DNA from: Actinomycetes bacterium
GTDB taxonomy: Bacteria; Actinomycetota; Acidimicrobiia; Acidimicrobiales; RAAP-2
Reading direction: 5' to 3'
DNA: 63,657 nt
Assembly: GCA_021845725.1 (NCBI GenBank)
Contig: JAJZVL010000010.1
Span: forward strand, 1-63,657
Shown: in pieces, positions 1 to 7,923 of the stretch
Position numbering within the stretch: the stretch's first letter is position 1
How the letters are laid out: every line of letters begins with the position of its first letter
Notes under the pieces: generated by a model
The model's input: the letters and a program-made list of their open reading frames with translations, nothing else
Told to the model about the DNA's origin: nothing
Databases searched by the model: none
Made by a program: the position numbers and the translations under genes

Positions 1-659
1 TCTGCCTCGACCGCGCGGGGGTGACCGGGGACGACGGCCCGAGCCACCACGGGATCTTCGACCTCGCGCTGCTCACGAAGGTCCCGGGCATGACCGTGCT
101 CGCCCCGTCGTCGTACGAGGAGGTCGAGGTCATGCTCCACGATGCCTTGGAGCACACCGGCGGGCCCGTCGCCATCCGGTGGCCGAAGACGCCGGCGCGC
201 CGATCAGCCGAGACTGGCTCGGGGCTGCAGGCACGGCGCGTCAGCGTCGGTGACGGCTCGGTGTGCCTGCTCGGGGTGGGCAAGCTCCTCGAGGCGTGCG
301 AGCAGGCTGCCGAGGTGCTCGGCGCGCAAGGCGTGGCCGCGACGGTGTGGGACGTCCGGGTCGCGAGCCCCCTCGACCCCGCGATGCTCGCCGACGCGCG
401 GTCCCACGCCGCGGTCGTGACCGCCGAAGACGGCATCGCCGAGGGAGGCGTCGGCTCGTCCATCGCGACCGCGCTCGCCAACGGTGCCTGCGGCACCTCT
501 CCGGCGTCGCATCCGGCCGTCGCCACCTGTGGTCTGCCGCTCGTGTACCTCCCCCACGGCAAGCCCGACGAGATCCTGGCGGCCCACGGTCTCGACGCGA
601 ACGGGATCGCCGCGGCTGCGCGCCGCGCGCTCCTCTCGGACGCTGCCGGCCGGGTCTAG
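1..659 (+). CDS. dxs: 1-deoxy-D-xylulose-5-phosphate synthase, C-terminal part (5' end outside window)
   Basis: DXS condenses pyruvate and glyceraldehyde-3-phosphate using thiamine diphosphate, the first step of the MEP isoprenoid pathway in the cytosol. The reading frame is open from base 3, so the start lies to the left. The visible 218 residues hold the end of the pyrimidine-binding domain (DRAGVTGDDGPSHHG, close to the classical DXS motif) and the transketolase C-terminal domain, ending VYLPHGKPDEIL followed by an Ala-rich helix. A GTG at base 21 lies inside the conserved motif and is not a start. The stop codon sits inside a 20-base palindrome. The product would feed menaquinone side-chain synthesis, which suits the respiratory genes that follow. 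Confidence 0.93.
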   Translation, partial: CLDRAGVTGDDGPSHHGIFDLALLTKVPGMTVLAPSSYEEVEVMLHDALEHTGGPVAIRWPKTPARRSAETGSGLQARRVSVGDGSVCLLGVGKLLEACEQAAEVLGAQGVAATVWDVRVASPLDPAMLADARSHAAVVTAEDGIAEGGVGSSIATALANGACGTSPASHPAVATCGLPLVYLPHGKPDEILAAHGLDANGIAAAARRALLSDAAGRV

Positions 660-667
660 ACCCGGCC
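648..667 (+). terminator. Perfect 20-base palindrome over the dxs stop codon
   Basis: GGCCGGGTCTAGACCCGGCC is its own reverse complement, and the dxs stop TAG is at its centre. As RNA it can fold into an 8-pair GC-rich stem with a CUAG loop. No T run follows, so it is not a classical intrinsic terminator. U-less hairpins at gene ends are common in high-GC actinobacteria. It could also limit 3' decay or bind a protein. Confidence 0.5.
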
Positions 668-742
668 TCGTGCGCCCTGCTGGCGCGCCGCGCGGCCGTA
701 GGGCGCGCGATGCTGCGGCGAGATCGCGGCCAGATCGAGGAG

Positions 743-748
743 TAACGT
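743..748 (+). promoter_or_regulatory. -10 box TAACGT, possible leaderless promoter
   Basis: TAACGT fits the actinobacterial TANNNT -10 and lies 6 bases before the GTG at 755. There is no Shine-Dalgarno sequence, so transcription would start at or next to the start codon. No clear -35 is seen. Confidence 0.45.
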
Positions 749-754
749 CACCCC

Positions 755-1705
755 GTGCCGACTGTGAGCCGGACCGCGCGTGGTGCCATTGTCGAGGTCC
801 GGGGGCTCACCAAGCGGTTCGGCTCCGTCACCGCGGTCGACGACCTGAGCTTCACCGTCGAGCCCGGACGTGTGACCGGGTTCCTCGGCCCGAACGGGGC
901 GGGGAAGACCACGACGCTGCGGATCCTGCTCGACCTCGCCTCGGCGACGTCGGGAAGCTGCTCGATCGGTGGCCGTCGCTACCGCGACATCCCCGAGCCC
1001 GCTCACCAGGTCGGGGCGGTGCTCGAGGCGACGAACTTCCACCCCTCACGGCGTGCCCGGGCACACCTCGAGATGCTCGCGATCGAGTCCGGGATCGAGC
1101 TCTCACGAATCGACCCCGTGCTCGAGCTGGTCGGCCTCACCGCTGACGCGAACCGGAAGGTCGGCGGGTACTCGCTCGGCATGCGCCAGCGGCTGCAGCT
1201 CGCGGGCGCCCTCCTCGGGGATCCCGGCGTCCTCATCCTCGACGAGCCGTCGAACGGCCTCGACCCCCAGGGGATCGCCTGGATGCGCGACCTGCTCCGT
1301 CACCTCGCCGCCGAGGGACGCACGGTCCTCATCTCCTCTCACCTCCTCGCCGAGATGGCCCAGACGGTCGACGACGTGGTGATCGTGTCACGGGGACGGC
1401 TCCGGGTGCAGGGTCCGCTCTCGCTGCTCACGAGCCAGTCCCACTCGTCGATGCGCGTGCGGACCCCCGAGCGCGACCGGCTTGCGGCGATCGCACACGC
1501 CGCCGGATATGCCCACCGACCGGAGGGGGAGGACATCCTCTTCGTCGACGGGGCAACCCCCGAGACTCTCGGGCCGCTCATCGCGTCGAACCGGGTCGTC
1601 GTCTACGAGCTCGTCCAGGTGAGCCAGGACCTCGAGAGCCTCTTCCTCGAGCTCACGACATCGATGACCGCTCGCAGGGCACCAGCCGCGGTGGCAGCGC
1701 CATGA
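755..1705 (+). CDS. ABC transporter ATP-binding protein (ABC-2 exporter family)
   Basis: This is the cytoplasmic ATPase of an export-type ABC transporter. In the 316 residues the Walker A motif GPNGAGKTT is at about 45-53, the signature YSLGMRQRL at about 139-147, Walker B VLILDEP at about 159-165, and the switch histidine in ISSHLL near 194. A C-terminal region of about 90 residues follows, as in the CcmA/DrrA-like exporter ATPases. The GTG start at 755 is chosen because it is preceded by a TANNNT -10 at leaderless spacing. The stop overlaps the permease start as ATGA, so the two are translationally coupled. The cargo cannot be read from the sequence; lipids, drugs or peptides are all possible for this family. 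Confidence 0.9.
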   Translation: MPTVSRTARGAIVEVRGLTKRFGSVTAVDDLSFTVEPGRVTGFLGPNGAGKTTTLRILLDLASATSGSCSIGGRRYRDIPEPAHQVGAVLEATNFHPSRRARAHLEMLAIESGIELSRIDPVLELVGLTADANRKVGGYSLGMRQRLQLAGALLGDPGVLILDEPSNGLDPQGIAWMRDLLRHLAAEGRTVLISSHLLAEMAQTVDDVVIVSRGRLRVQGPLSLLTSQSHSSMRVRTPERDRLAAIAHAAGYAHRPEGEDILFVDGATPETLGPLIASNRVVVYELVQVSQDLESLFLELTTSMTARRAPAAVAAP

Positions 1706-2514
1706 CGTTCTCGCCCCGGCTCGTCCGCGCGGAGCTCTTCAAGTTCCGCACCACGCCCGGCGCCTGGGTGTGCATCGGCGTGGTGCTGCTGCTCACGGGG
1801 CTCGGCATCACGACGTCGTTCATCAACGGCAGCAACGGCGTCGTGCACTTCTCCGCGCCGACGACGGTCGTGGGACTGCGTCGCCTGATGGGCGCCGGCT
1901 ACACGGCGGCGATCGTGATGGCTCCCGTGCTCGGCGTGCTGTCCATCACCACGGAGTACCGCCATCGTGTGCTCACCTCGACGCTCCTGGCCCATCCGCG
2001 CCGTGCGGACGTGCTCGGCGCGAAGGTCCTCGCCTCGGCCCTCTGGGCGCTGTTCATGGGCGTCGCGTCGTTCGTCATGATCGGCGCCATGGGGATCCCC
2101 CTGCTCCTCACCGAGGGCGGCTCGGTCTCGGCGCTGCTGCACCAGGTCGGCCCCGTCCTGCCCGGGATGCTCGCTGCCTACGTGCTCCTCGCCGTCTACG
2201 GCATGGGGATCGGCACCCTGGTGCGCAACCAGATCGCCGGGGTGATCATCGCCCTCGGGCTCACCCTCGTCCTCGAGCCCATCATCGTCGCGATCTTCAG
2301 CTCGCTCGCGCACATGGACGTGAACTTCCTCCCGACACGAGCGACGGAGGCGATCGCAGGAGGGGTGGCCGCGCGTGGACCGGGGGGCGCCGGCGCCGCG
2401 ACGACAGCCCACGTGCTCCTCAGCTGGTGGCTCGGGGCGATCGCCCTGGTCATCTGGGGTATCGGCACCGCGGTGATCGGCTACTTCACGACGTTCCGCC
2501 GCGACGTCACCTAG
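1702..2514 (+). CDS. ABC-2 type transporter permease
   Basis: Membrane partner of the ATPase encoded just upstream, with which it overlaps by 4 bases. The 270-residue protein has about six hydrophobic segments: near residues 20-42, 65-85, 105-130, 148-170, 178-200 and 240-262. That is the ABC-2 permease layout of one protein forming half of a homodimer. The text between the first two segments (about 43-64) is polar and would lie outside. Substrate unknown. It converges on the GH31 gene, leaving only 25 bases between them and no visible terminator. Confidence 0.82.
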   Translation: MTFSPRLVRAELFKFRTTPGAWVCIGVVLLLTGLGITTSFINGSNGVVHFSAPTTVVGLRRLMGAGYTAAIVMAPVLGVLSITTEYRHRVLTSTLLAHPRRADVLGAKVLASALWALFMGVASFVMIGAMGIPLLLTEGGSVSALLHQVGPVLPGMLAAYVLLAVYGMGIGTLVRNQIAGVIIALGLTLVLEPIIVAIFSSLAHMDVNFLPTRATEAIAGGVAARGPGGAGAATTAHVLLSWWLGAIALVIWGIGTAVIGYFTTFRRDVT

Positions 2515-2539
2515 ACCCAGACGCTCCCCGCCCGACCGG

Positions 2540-5089
2540 TCAGAGGAGCTCCAGCGTCTCGAACGGCGCACACTCCACCACGGTCGCGATCGTGGTGGCG
2601 CCGCGTGGGTCCCGCTGCCGGCGCACGTCGTGGGGCACCTCGGCGCCGTCCGCACGCACGCCGGCGGCAGCCTTCCCGTGGAGGACCACCCGTACCCGCT
2701 CGGGGTCGGGATAGTCGCCGTCGCGCTCCCAGCGCAGCGTGCGCAGCCCCCCCGCACCCGGCGTCAGCGTGAACCGGTGGCGGCGGTGCGGGCCGTCGCC
2801 GTCACCTGCGTCGTCGAAGAGGGCGCCGCCCGCTCGCCCGGAGCGGTCGGGAACGCAGTGCAACGCGAGGAGCCGCGGCCGGTGGCCAGGCCCGAGCACG
2901 CCGTCGGCGTACGGACCGTCGTCGAGGGGGAGGACCGTCCCTGCCCGGATGAACACGGTGGGCGAGCCGAGGGGGGCGTCCGCGTGGACGGCGCGCTGAC
3001 GCGTCGCGGTGCCGACACGGTCCCCGTCGCCCGTCAGGGGCGACCAAGGCGCCCATTCCCCACCGGGAAGGACCACGCGCCGTCCCCGCGCGCCGGGCAT
3101 GGTGACCGGCGCGACGAGCAGCCCGTCGCCGAGCAGGAGCTCGTCGAACGACGCGGGAACGTCGACGTTCTCCGGCCAGCCGGGCGGCCGGACCAGCGGG
3201 GCCCCGGTCCGAGTCGTCTCCTCGGCGAGGGTGTAGAGGTACGGAAGGAGCCGATAACGGAACCGCACGAGCCTGCCCGCGAGCGCTCGGGCGGGCTCGG
3301 GGAGCTCCCAGGGCTCGCGGGGCGCCGCCGAGCTGACGCAGTGCGTGCGGCACAGTGGCAGGAACACGGCCAGCTCCAGCCACCGCAGGTACAGCTCGTC
3401 GGTCGGCGTTCCGGTGAACCCTCCGATGTCCGGCCCGCTGAACGGGATGCCGGACAGTCCGAGCCCGAGCACGGTCGCCACCTGCTGGCGCAACGACGCC
3501 CAGCTCGTCTCCGCGTCCCCCGTCCAGACCCAAGAAGAGCGCTGCAGGCCTGCCCATCCAGAGCGCGAGAGCACGAACGGCCGGCGATCGGGCCTCGCCG
3601 CGCGCAGCGCTGCGGCACCCGCCTCGGCCATGAGCAGCCCGTAGACGTTGTGGCAGCTGCGGTGGTCCCCTGCGGCGTGCCGGGCGTCTCGGGGCAAGGT
3701 CTGGTCCCCCCACAGGGAGAAGGACGTCGGCTCGTTCATGTCGTGCCAGACGCCGCCCACCCCGTCGTCGAGAAGCCGGCCGTAGAGGCCGCTCCACCAC
3801 CGGCGCGCATCGTCGTCGGTGAAATCGCAGAAGGCGGCGCGCCCCGGCCACACCACCCCGTGGAGCACGCCACCGTCGCGTGACCGCACGAAATGCGGCG
3901 TGCCCTGGGTGTAGACGTCGTACCCAGGGTCGGCCTTCACCCCAGGATCGACGATCGCGACCATCCGCGTCCCGGCGTCCGCGAGCTCCTCGGAGAGCCC
4001 TCGAAGACCCGCGAAGCGTTCCGTGTCCACGGTGAAGACCCGATAGCCGTCCATGTAGTCGATGTCGAGGTACAGCGCGCTGAGCGGCAGCTTTTCCTCG
4101 CGAAAGCCCTGCGCCACTTCCCGCACGCGGGCGGCGGTGGCGTAGCCCCAGCGCGACTGGTGATAGCCGAGGGCCCAGCGTGGGGGGAGGGGCGCCCGGC
4201 CGGTGAGCGACGAGTAGCGCTCGAGCACTGCTGACAGGGACCCGACGGCCAGGTGGTGCCGGAGCATCCCCGAGGCGAAGCGTGCCTCCATACGTGCCGG
4301 CCCGAGATGCGACGGCGGCCCGGAGAAGATCTCCACCTCACCTTCGGTGGGGTTCTCGAAGAAGGCCAGCACGTTGCCCGTCGGGTGCACTCCGACCACC
4401 ACCGGGACGACGCAGTAGAGCGGGTCGCTGCCCGGTCCCCATCCTCCGCCCGGATCCCGGTTCCACAGCCGGTGCCGCCCGCCGAGCGCCAGCTCGCCGG
4501 CCTGCTCGCCGAGCCCCGCGAGCACCTCCTCGGAGCGCAGGAGGTGCCGGTGCACCCAGCCCTCACCCGACCGAAGGGGGGGCAGCTCGTGGCGGAGCAC
4601 CTCACCAGCGGGCCCGAGCAGCAGGATCGAACCGTCGGTGCGGACTCGCACGGTGAGCGCGACGGTCGCCGCGCTCGGCCCACGGGGATCCGTCGTCACC
4701 TCCACGTCCCCGAAGGGTCCAGGAGGCTCGGTGAGAGGATCCGCCGCGAGCGCCCAGGGCTTCGGCGGCTCGCCCGGACCCCAGCTGATCCGCACGACGT
4801 CGTCGGCGAGGAAACGGACCTCGACGTCGGCTCGCGCGAAGCGGCACGCCACGCCGACGGGGACCGGCTCGCCCCGGCCCTGTCCGCCAGGACGACCGCC
4901 GTGCACGCGATCGGCTCCCAGCAGCTCCCCGGGGTCCCTCGGCAACAGGGAGACGGACGGATCTCGACGGGCAGCCTCCACCATCTCCACGGTGTTCCAG
5001 AGCACTTCGGCCGCCGTGCGGAGGCCGAGCCCTGAGAGGATGCGACCCGCAGCCGCGGTATGCCTGAGGGTGTGCAGGACGCGGTGCAT
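2540..5089 (-). CDS. Glycoside hydrolase family 31 (alpha-glucosidase-like)
   Basis: GH31 enzymes are retaining alpha-glycosidases (alpha-glucosidases, alpha-xylosidases). The 849 residues show an N-terminal beta-sandwich region, the conserved RWALGYHQSRWGY entry to the barrel near 305, the YLDIDYMDGYRVFTVD motif, the nucleophile Asp450 in WHDMNEP and the acid/base Asp525 in WTGDAETSW, then C-terminal beta domains. Both catalytic residues are present, so it should be active. No signal peptide is visible: the N-terminus (HRVLHTLRHTAAAGR) is not typical, so a cytosolic enzyme is likely. It starts 11 bases after the GH1-like gene stop, so the two probably form one transcript. The exact substrate cannot be read; maltodextrin or isomaltose-type sugars are typical. 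Confidence 0.88.
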   Translation of the reverse strand: MHRVLHTLRHTAAAGRILSGLGLRTAAEVLWNTVEMVEAARRDPSVSLLPRDPGELLGADRVHGGRPGGQGRGEPVPVGVACRFARADVEVRFLADDVVRISWGPGEPPKPWALAADPLTEPPGPFGDVEVTTDPRGPSAATVALTVRVRTDGSILLLGPAGEVLRHELPPLRSGEGWVHRHLLRSEEVLAGLGEQAGELALGGRHRLWNRDPGGGWGPGSDPLYCVVPVVVGVHPTGNVLAFFENPTEGEVEIFSGPPSHLGPARMEARFASGMLRHHLAVGSLSAVLERYSSLTGRAPLPPRWALGYHQSRWGYATAARVREVAQGFREEKLPLSALYLDIDYMDGYRVFTVDTERFAGLRGLSEELADAGTRMVAIVDPGVKADPGYDVYTQGTPHFVRSRDGGVLHGVVWPGRAAFCDFTDDDARRWWSGLYGRLLDDGVGGVWHDMNEPTSFSLWGDQTLPRDARHAAGDHRSCHNVYGLLMAEAGAAALRAARPDRRPFVLSRSGWAGLQRSSWVWTGDAETSWASLRQQVATVLGLGLSGIPFSGPDIGGFTGTPTDELYLRWLELAVFLPLCRTHCVSSAAPREPWELPEPARALAGRLVRFRYRLLPYLYTLAEETTRTGAPLVRPPGWPENVDVPASFDELLLGDGLLVAPVTMPGARGRRVVLPGGEWAPWSPLTGDGDRVGTATRQRAVHADAPLGSPTVFIRAGTVLPLDDGPYADGVLGPGHRPRLLALHCVPDRSGRAGGALFDDAGDGDGPHRRHRFTLTPGAGGLRTLRWERDGDYPDPERVRVVLHGKAAAGVRADGAEVPHDVRRQRDPRGATTIATVVECAPFETLELL

Positions 5090-5100
5090 CGCCGGCGAGG

Positions 5101-6498
5101 TCAGCGACGCGCCTCGACCAGGCGCCGCAGGCCCGGAGCGTCACCGCCCAGCCCGAAGTCGGCGTCCGGCCATGTGGGATCCCCACCGCCCTCGGGCGCA
5201 TGGTAGAGGTAGCCGGCGATCTGCGGCTCTGTGCCGGAGGCATCGGCCTCGAGCACGTCGGGCTGAAGCGCGCGGACCTGCGCTCGGATGTACGAGCGAC
5301 GGTCCCAGCCGTCTGCCCGAGAGGCGTCGCCGCGGGTCGCGAACCCGTCCTCCACCCACACCGGGAGCCCGGGCACGGCTTGGGCATGCTCTCGGCACCA
5401 CGCCGTGAGCGCCCCGGGGTCCGGCACGACCTCCCACGGGGGCGCCGCGCGGCCCACGAAGCCGGGGCGCGCCCGGCTGGGGAGGAGCACAGTTGCGAAC
5501 GGAGGGACCCACCCGACGAGCAGCGCATCGAGCAGGTACCGCGGCCGCGTCGAAGCCGTGGACCCGTTCAGCGCGCCCGACGCGGCATGTCGCTCGCCGG
5601 CGAGCCGGTAGGCGACGTCCAGCACGCGCCGGGGCGAAGGTCGGCGCAGCATCTTCCCGCCGAACGGCGACGTGGTGCCCGCCGCGCGCCGCCACGCGAG
5701 GTCCCCGAGGCTGGCCGGCGGCATCGTGGCATCGTGGAGCGCGCGGCGCGCGGCGATCCACGGGTCGACGGCGTCGCGCTCGATCCCCAGCGCCGGTGCG
5801 CACAGGAGGTCGACCATGAGCCGGTGCCAGTCGTAGGAGGGTGACGCCCGCAGGCCGAGGATGACGTGGGCCTCGGGATCGAGGCCGTGGATCGCGCCGT
5901 AGGCGAGCAGGTGCGCGCACAGGAGGTTGTCGACGACGGCCCATGCGTCCGCCAGGGCGCCGATGCGGCGAGGGGGGTGCCGGCCGTCGACCCACCCCGC
6001 GAGGGCGACGAGGTTCGGCTGGCGCAGCGTCACCCAGTGGTGGCAGGAGGGGGCGAGGGGTCCGACGAGTCTCACGACGTGGTCGGCGAACCGGTCGGGG
6101 GACCCCGGGGTCAGCCAGAATTCCTCGCCGAGCCAGGCCGGGTGGGCGATGTCGCAGAGGACCGCGATCGGGGTGATCCCGCCGGCGACGGCGGACGCGA
6201 AGATCGCCGCGTACCGGGCGATGGCGCGCTCGTCGACACGCCCGGGCGCAGGCTCGATCCTGGCCCATTCCACGGAGAGCGCCAGAGCATCGGCACCCGC
6301 GGCCGCGGCCAGCTCGACGACACGATCGGGGTTCGTCCACACCTCTGCGCCCACGCGAGAGGCAGGGACCTTCCCCGCACGCTCCCACGCCGTCCACTGG
6401 TTCGCCGGCTCTCCGTAGCCGTTGAACCCGCCCTCCAGCCGGTAGCCTGCGGCGCTCAGGCCGAAGAGGGGCTGGCGCACAGCACTGAAGCATGGCAC
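5101..6498 (-). CDS. Glycoside hydrolase family 1-like protein with altered acid/base residue
   Basis: The protein (about 465 residues) follows the GH1 beta-glucosidase plan: FGLSAAGYRLEGG near the N-terminus, LALSVEWARIEP (compare FSISWPRI), CDIAHPAWLG, and VWVEDGF near the end. The nucleophile glutamate is kept (Glu383, in VEDG). The TxNEP motif that carries the general acid/base glutamate reads TLRQP, with Gln160 in place of Glu. Plant myrosinases also have Gln there, so activity on substrates with a good leaving group is possible; a non-catalytic role is also possible. The start is uncertain: GTG 6498 or GTG 6480, neither with a clear ribosome site. It lies upstream of the GH31 gene in the same unit. 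Confidence 0.78.
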   Translation of the reverse strand: MPCFSAVRQPLFGLSAAGYRLEGGFNGYGEPANQWTAWERAGKVPASRVGAEVWTNPDRVVELAAAAGADALALSVEWARIEPAPGRVDERAIARYAAIFASAVAGGITPIAVLCDIAHPAWLGEEFWLTPGSPDRFADHVVRLVGPLAPSCHHWVTLRQPNLVALAGWVDGRHPPRRIGALADAWAVVDNLLCAHLLAYGAIHGLDPEAHVILGLRASPSYDWHRLMVDLLCAPALGIERDAVDPWIAARRALHDATMPPASLGDLAWRRAAGTTSPFGGKMLRRPSPRRVLDVAYRLAGERHAASGALNGSTASTRPRYLLDALLVGWVPPFATVLLPSRARPGFVGRAAPPWEVVPDPGALTAWCREHAQAVPGLPVWVEDGFATRGDASRADGWDRRSYIRAQVRALQPDVLEADASGTEPQIAGYLYHAPEGGGDPTWPDADFGLGGDAPGLRRLVEARR

Positions 6499-6568
6499 GG
6501 CACCGGCCTGCCGACCGACCGCTGCTGATGGGGCGCCTGGTGCAGTGCACGGGTCCTCCCGGGACGGG

Positions 6569-6578
6569 CGACTAGCGT
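6569..6578. promoter_or_regulatory. Possible overlapping divergent -10 boxes
   Basis: The 168 bases between the GH1-like gene and the enoyl-CoA hydratase gene contain TAGCGT on the + strand (6573-6578) and TAGTCG on the - strand (6569-6574), overlapping by two bases. They are the only -10-like elements I see in this divergent region. No -35 is obvious. Confidence 0.28.
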
Positions 6579-6666
6579 CCCCCGACGGCACGCAGCGCGA
6601 CCGTGCGCAGGCCGGCCGCACGAAGGGACGACCACGCGCGCAGCGCGGTCGTCCGGAAGGAGAGCC

Positions 6667-7440
6667 ATGGCAGACGAGGTCTTGAGAGAGCGGCGGGGCA
6701 ACGTGGAGATCCTCACGATCAATCGCCCCGACGCTCGCAACGCGATCAACGGCGCCGTGAGCAGTGCTCTCGCCTCGGCGTTGGACGAGCTCGCCGAAGA
6801 CGAGGGTGCGTGGGTCGTCGTGCTCACCGGGAGCGGTGACAAGGCCTTCTCCGCAGGGTTGGACCTGAAGGCGTTCGCAGCCGGCGAGAGCGCGGAGGTC
6901 TTGAACGCGCCCGGTGGCTTCGCCGGGATCGCCCGCCGGAGCTTCCCCAAGCCGATCGTCGCGGCCGTCAACGGGGCAGCGCTGGCCGGCGGCCTCGAGA
7001 TCATGCTGTCGTGCGATCTGGTGGTCGCCGCCGACCATGCGACCTTCGGGATCCCAGAGGTCAAGCGCGGGCTTGTCGCAGGTGCCGGCGGCCTCTTCCG
7101 GCTCCCCAGACGCCTGCCGCTCTCGGTCGCGCTCGAGCTCGCCTTGACCGGCGACCCGATCGACGCCGACCGTGCGTACGCCCTGGGTCTCGTCAACCGC
7201 ATCGTGCCCCGACACCAGCTCATGGAGGAGGCGCTGGTCCTCGCCGAGCGGATCGCGGAGAACGCCCCGCTGGCCGTCCGCTACTCGAAGTCCGTCATGT
7301 TGCGTGCCGTCGACGCCGACGAGGCCGAAGGCTGGCGCCTCACGGACGACGCGGTAGGGGTGGTCTTCAGCTCCTCGGATGCCATGGAGGGCTCCGTCGC
7401 CTTCGCCGAGAAGCGCAAGCCCAAGTGGCAGGGGCGCTGA
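6667..7440 (+). CDS. Enoyl-CoA hydratase/isomerase (crotonase) family protein
   Basis: Crotonase-fold enzymes act on acyl-CoA thioesters, typically hydrating trans-2-enoyl-CoA in beta-oxidation. The 257 residues have the expected length. Visible are the first oxyanion-hole segment around AFSAGLDLKAFA (about 59-70), the second in AAVNGAALAGGLE (about 99-111), and the family block CDLVVAADHATFGIPEVKRG with Glu at one of the usual catalytic positions. A good ribosome site (GGAAGGAG) precedes the ATG. It is a single gene, with no other fatty-acid genes nearby, so its pathway is not indicated. It ends in EKRKPKWQGR, a tail common in this family. Confidence 0.9.
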   Translation: MADEVLRERRGNVEILTINRPDARNAINGAVSSALASALDELAEDEGAWVVVLTGSGDKAFSAGLDLKAFAAGESAEVLNAPGGFAGIARRSFPKPIVAAVNGAALAGGLEIMLSCDLVVAADHATFGIPEVKRGLVAGAGGLFRLPRRLPLSVALELALTGDPIDADRAYALGLVNRIVPRHQLMEEALVLAERIAENAPLAVRYSKSVMLRAVDADEAEGWRLTDDAVGVVFSSSDAMEGSVAFAEKRKPKWQGR

Positions 7441-7457
7441 CGCTCGACCGACAGACA

Positions 7458-7474
7458 GGCCGGGGACGCCGGCC
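7458..7474 (+). terminator. GC-rich hairpin after the crotonase gene
   Basis: GGCCGG and CCGGCC pair perfectly around the 5-base loop GGACG, 17 bases after the stop codon. No T run follows. A weak or U-less terminator is plausible, since tatA has its own -10-like TAGGTT at 7517-7522. Confidence 0.35.
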
Positions 7475-7566
7475 CGGGGCTCACGGCCTCTGCCCGAAGT
7501 TCGCGGGATGCCGGGGTAGGTTAGCGTTGTCGTGGCGAGTGTCCACCCGCCGAGAAGGAGACATCG

Positions 7567-7761
7567 ATGCTGGCAGACATCTTCGGGCCTGACCTGCTCG
7601 TCGTCCTGCTCGTGATCGCGGTCGTGCTGTTCGGAGGTGCCGCGATCCCGAAGCTTGCCCGGAACCTCGGCTCAGCCAAGCGCGAGTTCGAGAAGGGCAT
7701 GAAGGAAGGGGCGACGTCGTCGGACTCGACCGCCACGTCCGACGAGACGGGAGCCTCCTAG
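7567..7761 (+). CDS. tatA: Sec-independent translocase protein TatA/E family
   Basis: TatA multimers form the membrane pore of the twin-arginine pathway, which exports folded proteins such as the Rieske protein. The 64 residues show one N-terminal membrane helix (LLVVLLVIAVVLFGGAAIP, about 10-28), the short hinge, an amphipathic helix (KLARNLGSAKREFEKGM) and a Ser/Thr/Asp-rich tail, which is the complete TatA plan. AAGGAG sits 8 bases before the ATG. tatB and tatC are not in the window. It stands just before the oxidase genes, and the Rieske protein QcrA encoded below is a known Tat substrate in actinobacteria. Confidence 0.9.
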   Translation: MLADIFGPDLLVVLLVIAVVLFGGAAIPKLARNLGSAKREFEKGMKEGATSSDSTATSDETGAS

Positions 7762-7909
7762 CCCCCTAGCCAAGCGTTCGAGGCCTCTTTCTCGGGCGCT
7801 CCGGGGCGTGTCCATCGCACATGGAGGTCCTCCCGCGTGCGCCGGGCCCAGCCGTCCACAAGTTGGCACGCCCTTGACCTGCGACTTCGAATTTCCGCGG
7901 CGGTTTGGC

Positions 7910-7915
7910 TAGTCT
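7910..7915 (+). promoter_or_regulatory. -10 box TAGTCT of the ctaCDF operon
   Basis: TAGTCT lies 8 bases before the GTG chosen for ctaC, with no Shine-Dalgarno sequence between them, consistent with a leaderless transcript. TTCGAA at 7886-7891 is a poor -35 candidate at 18 bases. Confidence 0.4.
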
Positions 7916-7923
7916 CCCAGATC

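Noticed and set aside
2630-3883. 417-residue frame antisense to the GH31 gene
   Set aside because: It lies opposite the catalytic motifs of GH31 and looks like non-coding translation.
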